NCBI RefSeq assembly: GCF_000372725.1
Contig: NW_005200793.1
Coordinates: 112,730-176,729, forward strand
DNA length: 64,000 bases
Direction: 5' to 3'
DNA from: Emiliania huxleyi CCMP1516
Lineage: Eukaryota > Haptophyta > Isochrysidales > Noelaerhabdaceae
Of the stretch, positions 40,234 through 48,732 are shown in pieces; the first letter of the stretch is position 1, and each line of letters starts with the position of its first letter. A program made the position numbers and the translations under genes. The notes under the pieces were generated by a model, which saw nothing but the letters and a program-made list of their open reading frames with translations, searched no databases and was not told the origin of the DNA.

Positions 40234-41415
40234 AATGAATCGCCCGCCTGCGTGCTGCACTCGCATGCCTCCCGCCGGCGTCGCCACCTGCGCCGGAGGC
40301 CCGCGCGTGATCCCGCTCCTCTCGGACGCACGCTCCGGCTCCTCGGTCTTCATGAGCCTGATGTCCCCCGGCGGCAAGGTGTGGGCGCAGACGCGACGAA
40401 CGCCGTGGATCGCAACCCGCCCACCCGCCCTGCCTCCGCATAGGACTCGCCTCACGTGCTTCCCCTTTTCGAGCTGTTCAACTATTTCTCGCACCTCAAC
40501 ATCCACTCCGCTCACCTCGCGGCGCGCGCGGTCTCGTTCTTCATCGAGCAGCTCGGCGCTGGCAGCAACCGCAGCGGCCACGAGCACAAAGGCGTCACGG
40601 CCGAGCTGCAGCGCCTTCTTCGTCAAAAGCCTGCGCGGGCTGTCGGCATTGCGGAGCAGCTCGGCCGCGCGCTGGGCCGGCCTACCGTCACCTTCAAGAT
40701 ATTCGGACACCAGTGCCTCGACCTTTGGAAGCGGGCGGATAACACCGGCATCAGCCGCGCGAGGACCGATGGCTCGCTGTGGCTGCGGCGCAACTTTTTC
40801 CACCGGAGGGTGTGGCGCCCTATGTCTCGGCCCTCAACGCTCCACCTCCTTGAATCCACTTGGGTGGCCCCACCTGCCACCCGTCAGGTCTCCGCGGCCA
40901 AGATCAGCGGCGGCTGCTCTGGCTTCGTCAACGCCGACTCGACCGACTGCAAGCTGAACCTGTCCATCCCGCACACGCTCGACCAGCTAGACAGGGACGT
41001 GGCGGGCGCCGCGTGCCTGCGCTGCCTCGCTCACGGCATCTGCCCACACGGGACAAGGCGGCGGCCGCCGGCGGTCGACATCGGCTACGACGAGTTCAAT
41101 GCGCTGCCATCCGTGGAGGCCAAGGCAGACCTCGTGGTGGAGCGGCTCGCGCGCGTCGACTCGTGCTGCTGGGCGCGGCGCGGCGTCAGCGGCGTCCTTG
41201 CGAACGCGGCGACCCGGTACCACGTGCAGGACCGGAGCCCGACGCTGCGCGAAAAGATTGGAAACTACGCCGAGCTACAGGCCGCCTACGACGCCGCGCG
41301 GAGAGAGCGCGCGTGCGGTCAAGGCGCGGCGTTTTTCGCGGGCGGCGACGCGGCCTACGAGCAGAGCACGCGGGAGTGGTGCATGCGTGAGTCGGTCTAT
41401 GACCTCCCGGAGTGA
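40234..41415 (+). CDS. Unknown protein, probably two exons
   Basis: I do not recognise the family. A short first exon (MNRPPACCTR...SVFMSLMSPGGK, 40234-40377) can be joined by a GT-AG intron (40378-40888) to VSAAKISGGCSGFVNADSTDC, which continues open to the stop at 41415. The second part has a regular cysteine pattern (CLRCLAHGICPHG, SCCWARRG), a segment IGYDEFNALPSVEAKADLVVERL and a charged C-terminus. It looks coding in composition and length. The uninterrupted frame from 40456 is an alternative model. Divergent to the AP2 gene with 180 bp between starts. Confidence 0.5.
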
Positions 41416-41561
41416 GGTTTAAGGCGTGCAGGGAGACGGAGACGGGTAGGGTGAGAATCTTCCCGCTGTTTTGCGTACATATGTAGCTCGCGACCGTACG
41501 GTTCTCTATAAAGCCGTAATGTGGCTGTGCCTGTGGGCGTGGTCGCCGTGTTCGGGACCGA

Positions 41562-42256
41562 CATAGTCTGAGGGTATCCTAAAAGTTCGGCCGATTTGGG
41601 TCAAAACGCTAAAAGCACGCCCGGGCGTAGATTTGGGGCAAAACGACAAAAGTGGGCCCGCCCGGGGCAAAATGGTAAAAGTCGCGCGCCGCAGGCGCGC
41701 GCGAAAATTTTGGACATTCTGCTCTCCGGCGGCGCCCGCAGCGCGGTCTCCAAATCCTCGCTCGCTATAGCGGCGTGCAGCCGGCGGCGCAGCCACGCCT
41801 TGTTGCCCGAGAGGGCCTCGCCACGCTCGCCCAGCTCCTCCTTGAGCTCCACCACCTTCATCGCCACCAGATCCTTTTACCTTTCGCATCGCCGCCGCCG
41901 CAAAGAGCCCCGGGCTCAGCGGCTCAGCGCCTCAGCCTCGTGCTCAGCAGCGCCCTTATCAATGTGTGACAAACTTGTAGCGCTGCATGTGTTTGGACAC
42001 ACACCGGCGGGCGCTTTCGAGGCGAGCGGCATTTTTCTAGGCATAGTGTGCAGGAACTACTTCTGCCGTTTGCGGCGTTTGCGGGACGGATAGCTAGTAC
42101 TTACTGCACCCGGCGCGCAGCGCCGAAGAAAAACTTGAAAAATGCTAAAAGTTGGGCGCTCCGAGACGACCAAAGTGGTAAAAGTCGCACTCTCCCCTGA
42201 CCCGATCAAAAGCGTAAAAGCACCCGAGGCTCCAGAAACCTAACCCTCAGACTATG
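41562..42256. mobile_element. hAT-like MITE, 14-bp TIRs and 8-bp target duplication
   Basis: CATAGTCTGAGGGT (41562-41575) and its exact complement (42243-42256) bound a 695-bp element. GGGACCGA lies immediately outside both ends (41554-41561 and 42257-42264), a perfect 8-bp target duplication as made by hAT transposases. TIRs beginning CA also fit. Inside are about six direct copies of a CAAAAnnnTAAAAG-type unit near both ends and a short minus-strand frame with a SAP-like motif (41601-41867). No transposase is present. Confidence 0.9.
41601..41867 (-). CDS. SAP-motif-like small frame inside the MITE
   Basis: MKVVELKEELGERGEALSGNKAWLRRRLHAAI (read as two helices) matches a SAP motif, a 35-residue DNA-binding fold. 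It is followed by sequence without protein character, so it may be a captured exon fragment; the 88-codon frame has no assured function. Confidence 0.4.
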   Translation of the reverse strand: MAMKVVELKEELGERGEALSGNKAWLRRRLHAAIASEDLETALRAPPESRMSKIFARACGARLLPFCPGRAHFCRFAPNLRPGVLLAF

Positions 42257-42498
42257 GGGACCGACCCTCTGGTTTTAAACGGCGAAACAATACATATATC
42301 CTCTGATGTTCGAGAGCAGACAGCAGCGAGCACGCCCCAAGACAGAAGAGTTCCGCGCCCACCTCCCTGATATATTTGCGACCGCGCCCGACGGCTCTTG
42401 CCAAGACGTCTTGCAGACGACCCCACAAACTGGCGGCCCGTCTCGGCCGCCCGCCGGACCGGCCGGTGGCGGTGGTGGCAAGCGCGGGTGATCCATGG

Positions 42499-45090
42499 CT
42501 AGGTAGCCGCCACCGCGGCCTGAATCTGCGGCGCCAAGTGTGTAAAGTGCGCGCTCAGCTCGCTCGCGACCTGCTGCAGCCTGACCGCCACCACCTCGCT
42601 CTCCGCCAGCTGCTGGCTGAGCTGCGCGGTCGGCTGGTACGACCCGTCCGCCGCCGCGCGCAGCTTGCCAACCAGCCGCTCGTGCTGCCGGAGGGGGAGT
42701 TCGAGCAGCCGCGCCTCGCGCTCCTGGTTTGCCACCGCCCGCTGCATCTCCCGTGCCGCCGCCTTTGCCTCCTCGCACGCGCGGTGAGCGCGGTCGACCT
42801 CCTCGCCGCGCGCCTGTTGCGCCGCCAGCAGCTTCTTGACCTCGAGCTGGGTCACGTTTGCCTCCTGCGTCGTCGCGCGCAGCTTCTTGCTCAGCTCGTC
42901 CACCTGCTTGCGCAGCGCCGCCTGCGTCGGCGGAGCGCCCTTGCGGCCCGCGGCAGTCTTCCCCTTGGCCTCGATGTTGTCGCGCTTGTACACATTGCGC
43001 TCCATGTCGGCCACCATCATCTCTTGCCGCCGCTGCAGCTGCGAGTAGCGCAGCTGCATCCGGTGGATCTCGCGCTGCATCGCGCGCGTCTCGGACGCGC
43101 CAACCGTCGGGTCGAGCGCCGCCCGCGTCTCACGCTGAAGAGCAATCTTCTCCTCGATGAGGCGCGCCTGCTTCTCCGCCTCGGTCACGTCGAGCAGGTA
43201 CTGCTCCTTCTCCTCCTTGAGTGAGATGATCCTCGCCTCTAGCTCGAGCGCCTCCACCTCGCACTCCTTGAGCCGCTGCTTGAAGCCGGCCTCCATCGCA
43301 TAGTTCTCCTCAGCAAGCGCCGACTGCTTGCCCTCGAACTCCGCTGCCGCGCGGTTCACCTTGCTCATCTCGAGCCGCTGGCTCTCCGAGGCGCGCTCAA
43401 CCGCCTTGCGCTCCTTGCGCTCGCCCTCCAGCTCCGCGGCGAATCGCAGCTGCTTCTGCCTCAGGATCGCAAGCCGGCTGCGCTGCTCGTGCATCGCGTC
43501 CGCCACTCCGCCATTGGACGTCTCGACCGCCACCAGCTCGGCCTGCTTCTGCACCCACCGCTGCTGCGTCTGGGCGCAATCGGCCGCCTTAGCACCGATC
43601 TCCTTTTTCAGGCTGGCGATGGTCGCCTCGAGCGGCCCCGCGTCCTCGTCGAGCCCCGCCACACCGGCCCGCTTCTCCATCAGCGCCTCGAACTTGCGGT
43701 TCAGCCCGTCGAGCTCGTGCTGCTTCTTCTCCACCTCGACCTCCCGCCGGCGCGACTCCACCTCGTACTGCCGCGCCACGCCATCCGCCTCCTCGAGCTC
43801 CTCGTTCAGCTCCGCCAGCTGCGACTCGAGCTGCGCCGAGTGCGACCGCACGTTGAGGCCGTCCACTTTAAGCCGCGCCAGCTCGTTCCGCAGCTGCGCC
43901 TCGGCCGTCTCGCTCTCGTCGATCTTCTGGCGGACCTTCTTGGCCTCCTGCATCGCGTGGTGCGTCCCGCGCTCCAGCGCCACCTTTTCGCCCACGCTGC
44001 TCAGCACCGACTCCTCGAGCCTGCGCGCCGCCTGCTGCACCTTTTGCACCTGGCCCTCCACGGCCGCAACCTCCCTCTGCCTCTGCGCAAAATCAGCGCC
44101 TTCGCGCGCGATCTCCGCCTCCGTTTGCTCGAGCGACTTGTGGATGAGCGCGACCCTCTCCTCGGCCGCCGCCCGCTTCTCTCGGCCGGCCTCGATCTGC
44201 GCCTCCACGCCGCGCAGCTCCGCCCCGAGCTTGTTGGACGTGGAAGTGAGCTGCTCATGGCCCTCCTCCTCCGCAAGCACCGCCTTGCGCAGCCCGGCCG
44301 ACTGCGCCTCCAGCGTCCTCCGCTGCTCGCCTTGCTTCCGGATCGCCTCCTCCGCCGCCTGCAGCGCCTCGTCCCGCTTCTCGAGCCCGACCAGCGACGT
44401 CTTCCACTGCGCTTGCAGCTGCCGCTTCTCGAACCGGATCGCCTCCATCTCCTCCGACGCGGCGCGCAAGGTCGACTGGGCGCCCTCGGACTCCTTGCGC
44501 TGCGAGGTGATCTGCGCCTCGGTGAGCGACAGCTGCTCCTGCTCCCGCTTGAGCCGCTCCGACAGTGCGTCAATGAGGTGGTCCTGCGAGCGCTTGTCGC
44601 CTTCGAGCTTCGAGACCGCCTCCTCGGCCTTGTACGTCGCACGGCGCGTCACCGCTATCTCGGAGCGCATCTGCTCGTTGAAGGCCTCGACCTGGCGGAT
44701 CGTCGCCGCCAGCTGGTCCAGCTCCGACTGGTACTTCTCGTACCGCCCGCGCAGCTCCTTGGACTCGCCGAGCGCCTCGCCATACGCGCCCCGCACGCGG
44801 CCGAGCTCCGCCTCCGCCTCCTCGCGCTGTTGGTGGACGAGGGCACCGTTGTCGTGCGCCTTCTCCAGACCCATCTGCAGCTTGGCCAGCTGCTGCTGCG
44901 CCTGGTACAGCTTGACGCCCACGTCCTCCCGCTTGCGCACCTGCCGCGCCAACTCCTCACGCTGGTCCTGCAGCCTCTGCACCTTGACCTCGCGCGCCTT
45001 GCTCATCTGGCGCCGCAGCGCCTCCTGCACGCGCGCCAGCATAGGGTGGTCCGGATCGAGCATCGGCTCGCCGCCGGAGTCGTCCACCAT
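42499..45090 (-). CDS. CCDC40: CCDC40/FAP172-like axonemal ruler protein
   Basis: An intronless 863-aa frame that is coiled coil almost throughout. CCDC40 pairs with CCDC39 to form the 96-nm ruler that spaces inner dynein arms and nexin links in motile cilia. Recognisable family segments are EIAVTRRATYKAEE, QWKTSLVGLEKRDEAL, DAGPLEATIASLKKEI and ETRAMQREIHRMQLRYSQLQRRQEMM, in the order of the animal protein. It is shorter than human CCDC40 because the N-terminal acidic region is reduced. It implies that the organism builds a flagellum at some life stage. Start at Met 45090, after in-frame stops. Confidence 0.88.
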   Translation of the reverse strand: MVDDSGGEPMLDPDHPMLARVQEALRRQMSKAREVKVQRLQDQREELARQVRKREDVGVKLYQAQQQLAKLQMGLEKAHDNGALVHQQREEAEAELGRVRGAYGEALGESKELRGRYEKYQSELDQLAATIRQVEAFNEQMRSEIAVTRRATYKAEEAVSKLEGDKRSQDHLIDALSERLKREQEQLSLTEAQITSQRKESEGAQSTLRAASEEMEAIRFEKRQLQAQWKTSLVGLEKRDEALQAAEEAIRKQGEQRRTLEAQSAGLRKAVLAEEEGHEQLTSTSNKLGAELRGVEAQIEAGREKRAAAEERVALIHKSLEQTEAEIAREGADFAQRQREVAAVEGQVQKVQQAARRLEESVLSSVGEKVALERGTHHAMQEAKKVRQKIDESETAEAQLRNELARLKVDGLNVRSHSAQLESQLAELNEELEEADGVARQYEVESRRREVEVEKKQHELDGLNRKFEALMEKRAGVAGLDEDAGPLEATIASLKKEIGAKAADCAQTQQRWVQKQAELVAVETSNGGVADAMHEQRSRLAILRQKQLRFAAELEGERKERKAVERASESQRLEMSKVNRAAAEFEGKQSALAEENYAMEAGFKQRLKECEVEALELEARIISLKEEKEQYLLDVTEAEKQARLIEEKIALQRETRAALDPTVGASETRAMQREIHRMQLRYSQLQRRQEMMVADMERNVYKRDNIEAKGKTAAGRKGAPPTQAALRKQVDELSKKLRATTQEANVTQLEVKKLLAAQQARGEEVDRAHRACEEAKAAAREMQRAVANQEREARLLELPLRQHERLVGKLRAAADGSYQPTAQLSQQLAESEVVAVRLQQVASELSAHFTHLAPQIQAAVAAT

Positions 45091-45477
45091 CTGTGCGAAG
45101 AGACCCGCCCGCTATGCACCAGGAAACGGCCGCGACCCGCCGGTTTTTTTTTGAGAGCTCGCGAGGAGGGTAGCGAGGAAAGTGTGACGCGATCCACGCA
45201 GGCGTGTTTTCTGAGGGCCGGCCGTCAGTGCACGGAGTTGCCCCTTCTCCGACTGCCCCGGCTAGTTCCCGCCTTCGTTGTTAATAATGTGAAAACCAAA
45301 ACAACAACTCTAACACTCACACGTAATTTGGGGCCTGGAGCCCTGTTCACGCGCGCGCGAGACGTGCAGACAGGGTTGCCAGGTGAGAGCGAATGGCGCG
45401 GTTCACGCCTCGCACAACAGAGAGAGAGATGCGCTCTGCATGGTGGGACATAATGTGAGTGTGTGTGTGTGTGTGTG

Positions 45478-45559
45478 TGGGCGCGAGAATAGCTCCGCCG
45501 TTCATGGAGGCAACCGATGCGAGTCGACTGGTGTGTGTCGTCGTGGTTTCGTATCAAGA
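45478..45559 (+). repeat. 82-bp dispersed repeat, copy 2
   Basis: Matches 28930-29011 with no difference seen. Preceded by a (GT)n run and followed by CTCA repeats and the Copia target site. Confidence 0.9.
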
Positions 45560-45589
45560 ATACTCACTCACTCACTCACACGTTGTGGG

Positions 45590-45793
45590 CGTCGGGCCGA
45601 AGCCCGTCAGGCACTCTCTCCCTAACCCTAGCCTTCTCCCGAACCCTAGTGTGTTTTGCTGCCCCCGTGCTTTCACACTCGTCTTGTCGTGTCCGTCCAC
45701 TGTGATTGCGGCCGTCCACGACTACGTCGTCTCTAGAGAACGTATCAACCCCCTTCTGGTGCCGACCGCGCCCCCGCGGGGCACGGCCGGACG
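45590..45793 (+). repeat. Copia 5' LTR
   Basis: 204 bp, bounded by CGTCGGGCC and GGCCGGACG (imperfect inverted ends). Contains CCCTAACCCTAG and CGAACCCTAG telomere-like words. TGGCAGCGTCAACTGG follows directly and is the likely primer-binding site. Confidence 0.93.
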
Positions 45794-45854
45794 TGGCAGC
45801 GTCAACTGGTCACGACCAGCACTTTGGGGGAGTCACCTTCACGCTATCCCAGAC

Positions 45855-47924
45855 ATGACCGGCGACTCGCTGGCCGGGGACCTCGGGGAGGTCCCCGCCA
45901 AAGATGTCGCAGTCATCGCAAAAGCCGCTTCTGAAGAAGCCGCAAAGTGGCTCAAGCGAAACAACATCGAGGCGGGCGCCGGCACGCTCGCCTATGCCGG
46001 CACCCTCCTCAAGGTCAGCACCTCCAGCGACCAGAGGACGCGGACCGGCATCTTCATTCTCATCGCATCAGGGGGCACCATTTACATCGAACCCCTCTCC
46101 AGCAAGGTCATCGCGAGCGACACCGACGCGCTGATCAAGCTGTACCAGCAGTCGGACGCCCCGGAGCGTCGCACGAGCATGTCCGAGTACGTTGAGCTCC
46201 TCTTCGCCAACAAGATCAAGTTGCCCCAACAGTTTGGAGGCCCCGCTACCACCGTCACCCGCACCCTGGTGGACGACACCGAGCTCAACCGGTTCGTCTC
46301 CGTCTCGAACGTGGACAAGCGCGCCCTCGCTGCGATCAACAACGCCGTCTACCAGGTCCTCCTCGACAAGATCGTCGTCGGCGAGCGGCCCCGCGAGGAG
46401 ATCATGCGCCTCGTCGACGGGCTTCCTGGACTTGCCACCGCAACCAACCTCTTTGTGGCCCTCTACTCCAAGGTCTCCGGTGCCGACCCCGACCTCCAGG
46501 AGCGGGCCTACGTTGAGCTCGCTCGGACGCCCCTCCTCGCCGGCGGCTTCGGGCGGGAGGCCGAGCAGGTCCTCGCCGAGTTCAAGCAGCTGTGGCACGC
46601 CGTCATGTGGCTCAACGAGCGCCGCGACCACAAGGCCAAAACGCACCACGAGCTACACCAGCTGCTCCTCGAGTTCATCGGCACCCTCGAAGCGTCCATC
46701 CGGGAACGGGTCCGGCGCGAGTCCGAGGCCCTGCTCGCCGCGCGCCGCGCCGCCGCCGCCTCTGCCGACGTCGCCACCAAGATCTTGGAGGTCACCGCCA
46801 CTCTCATGAGGACGACGAGCTCATCATCGGAGTCTACGTCGACGATCTCATCATCTTCTACAAGCGCGACGCCGAGTACGACGCCGAGGGGGCTCTTGTC
46901 TCCGACTCGCTCTACGCGCAGTTCATTCGCGACATCGACGCCTCGTGGAAATCTGAGGACGAGGGCCCGCTCTCCGACATCCTCAACGTCCAGGTCACCC
47001 CACTCGCCGAGGGCGGTGTTCACGTCGGGCAGGGGCCGTACGTGCGCAAGCTCCTCGACGAGTACCTCGACCAGATCATCGCCGAGCTCCCGAACCCGGC
47101 CGAGCCGGGCGCCCGTCACTCCAACAACACGCCGTTCACCCTCAGCATCGCAGAGCGAGTTCAAGCCGCCACGGACGACACCAGCGAGAGGGAGCTGCGC
47201 GTCGTCCGCCTCTTCCAGAGCTGCCTCGGGGCTCTTCTCTACCTCGTCTCGAACACGCGCCCCGACATCGCGCTCCCCGTCGGCCTCCTCTGCCGGGCCA
47301 TGGCGAAGCCCACACCCGCTCTGTTCGAGGAGGTCTACTGCGTCCTGTGCTACCTCCGCGAGTACCCCGACCTTGGTCTTACCTACAACGGTCGGGGCGA
47401 GTCGGCCGCAGACGACGAGCTCCACGCCTTCAGCGACGCCGACTGGTCGACCCGTCGATCCACGTCTGGCTGGCTCGTCCGCCTGTGGGGCGCCACGCTT
47501 GACTGGAGGGTTCAACAGCAACCCACCGTCTCCCTCTCTTCCTGCCAGGCCGAGATCATGTCCGCCTCGGAGGCGACCAAGGACGTCGAGCAGTACCGGC
47601 GTCTGCAGGAGGAGGTCGACGCGCTCCCCGATGGCTCCGACCCCGCGCCCGCCGACGAAGCTTTACGTCGACAACCAGGCCGCCATCGCCTCCGCTTACA
47701 ACCCGGAGCACCATGGCAAGCTCAAGCACGTCGAGCGACGCCACTTCTACATCCGCGAGGCCATCGAGGCGCACCGCCTCTGCGTCCCCTTCGTGCGTAG
47801 CGACGCCAACCTCGCCGACTTCTTCACGAAGCCGCTCAAGCCCAGACGGTTCTTCGAGCTTCGTGACAAGATCATGAACATCAAATCTCCGGTCATGAAT
47901 ATCACGTTCCCTAACGCATCGTGA
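45855..47924 (+). pseudogene. Copia gag and partial pol, joined by deletion and frameshifted
   Basis: From ATG 45855 about 310 codons of a Gag-like protein (MTGDSLAGDLGE...) run to near 46800. There the frame changes and ELIIGVYVDDLIIFYK, the Copia RT catalytic motif (YVDD at 46835-46846), appears, then LGALLYLVSNTRPDIA and the RNase H core (HAFSDADWSTRRSTSGW, LSSCQAEIMSASEA). A second shift near 47660 moves the last segment (LYVDNQAAIASAYN...DFFTKPLK) to the first frame. Protease, integrase and the RT N-terminus are missing, so the junction near 46800 is a deletion scar. Confidence 0.9.
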
Positions 47925-47981
47925 TCCGAGAGTGCACGGTTACTCGACTATGTCGTTACTCGACTAAGTCGAGGGGGGGGA

Positions 47982-48185
47982 CGTCGGGCCGAAGCCCGTC
48001 AGGCACTCTCTCCCTAACCCTAGCCTTCTCCCGAACCCTAGTGTGTTTTGCTGCCCCCGTGCTTTCACACTCGTCTTGTCGTGTCCGTCCACTGTGATTG
48101 CGGCCGTCCACGACTACGTCGTCTCTAGAGAACGTATCAACCCCCTTCTGGTGCCGACCGCGCCCCCGCGGGGCACGGCCGGACG
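47982..48185 (+). repeat. Copia 3' LTR
   Basis: No difference from the 5' LTR was seen over 204 bp. Confidence 0.93.
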
Positions 48186-48190
48186 GTGGG

Positions 48191-48732
48191 ACTGGGACGG
48201 TGAGTGTCCCACGGCCACGCCTACGTTAGCTCTCAATCTCCTGTCGGCCATTCTTTGTTTCTGATTCTGAGTTTTGTTGTAAAATTCTAATTCTGATGTT
48301 CTCATCCCACATCCGCCCTCTCTCTGCTCCACCATTGATTGCGATTCCTGCTCTCCTTGTTACACACTGCAATCGACACTCGCACATGCTGTACACCCCC
48401 TAAAGCCGTAAGCAGCGGCATATAGGTCTAGCCCGGCTCGCCACATCCTAGTCAAGCGCCCGTTGGCGCACCTCCCGCACGAGATCATTCATCCCTCCCC
48501 CCCTGGGTCACGTCAATGGTGCATCCCCGCGCCCCCGCACCGCTGCGCCGCTGCGCCGGAAGAGTCCGCCTCGCCTCGCTCCCCCCTTTTCCCTGGCTGC
48601 GCGGCGTCAGGTAGAGTCTGATCGCGCGGCGTAACGTACTAGGCCAGCTCTCCCTCGCGGAGATTGAGCTCGCCCGTTGGCGAGGCGCGCGGGAGGGTCG
48701 ACGACCTTGGCGCACCTTGGCATCAGAGGCTC
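48191..48732. other. No gene seen
   Basis: Includes AGAATTTTACAAC in reverse orientation near 48275-48290, a trace of the GAAAAAGAATTTTACA element, and otherwise undistinguished sequence at the 3' side of the vWA gene. Confidence 0.4.

Larger units (their letters stand above)
45590..48185 (+). mobile_element. Copia-type LTR retrotransposon, internally deleted
   Basis: Two 204-bp LTRs of equal length and apparently identical sequence flank a 2.19-kb interior, and GTGGG is duplicated on both sides (45585-45589, 48186-48190). A purine tract GAGGGGGGGGA precedes the 3' LTR. The interior keeps a gag-like frame and the 3' half of pol (YVDD onward and RNase H) but lacks protease, integrase and the first half of RT. 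The element is recent yet non-autonomous. Confidence 0.95.

Noticed and set aside
43328..45154. 608-aa and 654-aa plus-strand frames opposite CCDC40
   Set aside because: Ser/Arg/Leu-rich antisense shadows; the minus strand has ordered CCDC40 segments.
46592..47800. Plus-strand frame 46592-46800 as the start of an independent gene
   Set aside because: The first 70 codons are a shadow of gag; the frame becomes meaningful only at the RT YVDD region of the Copia element.
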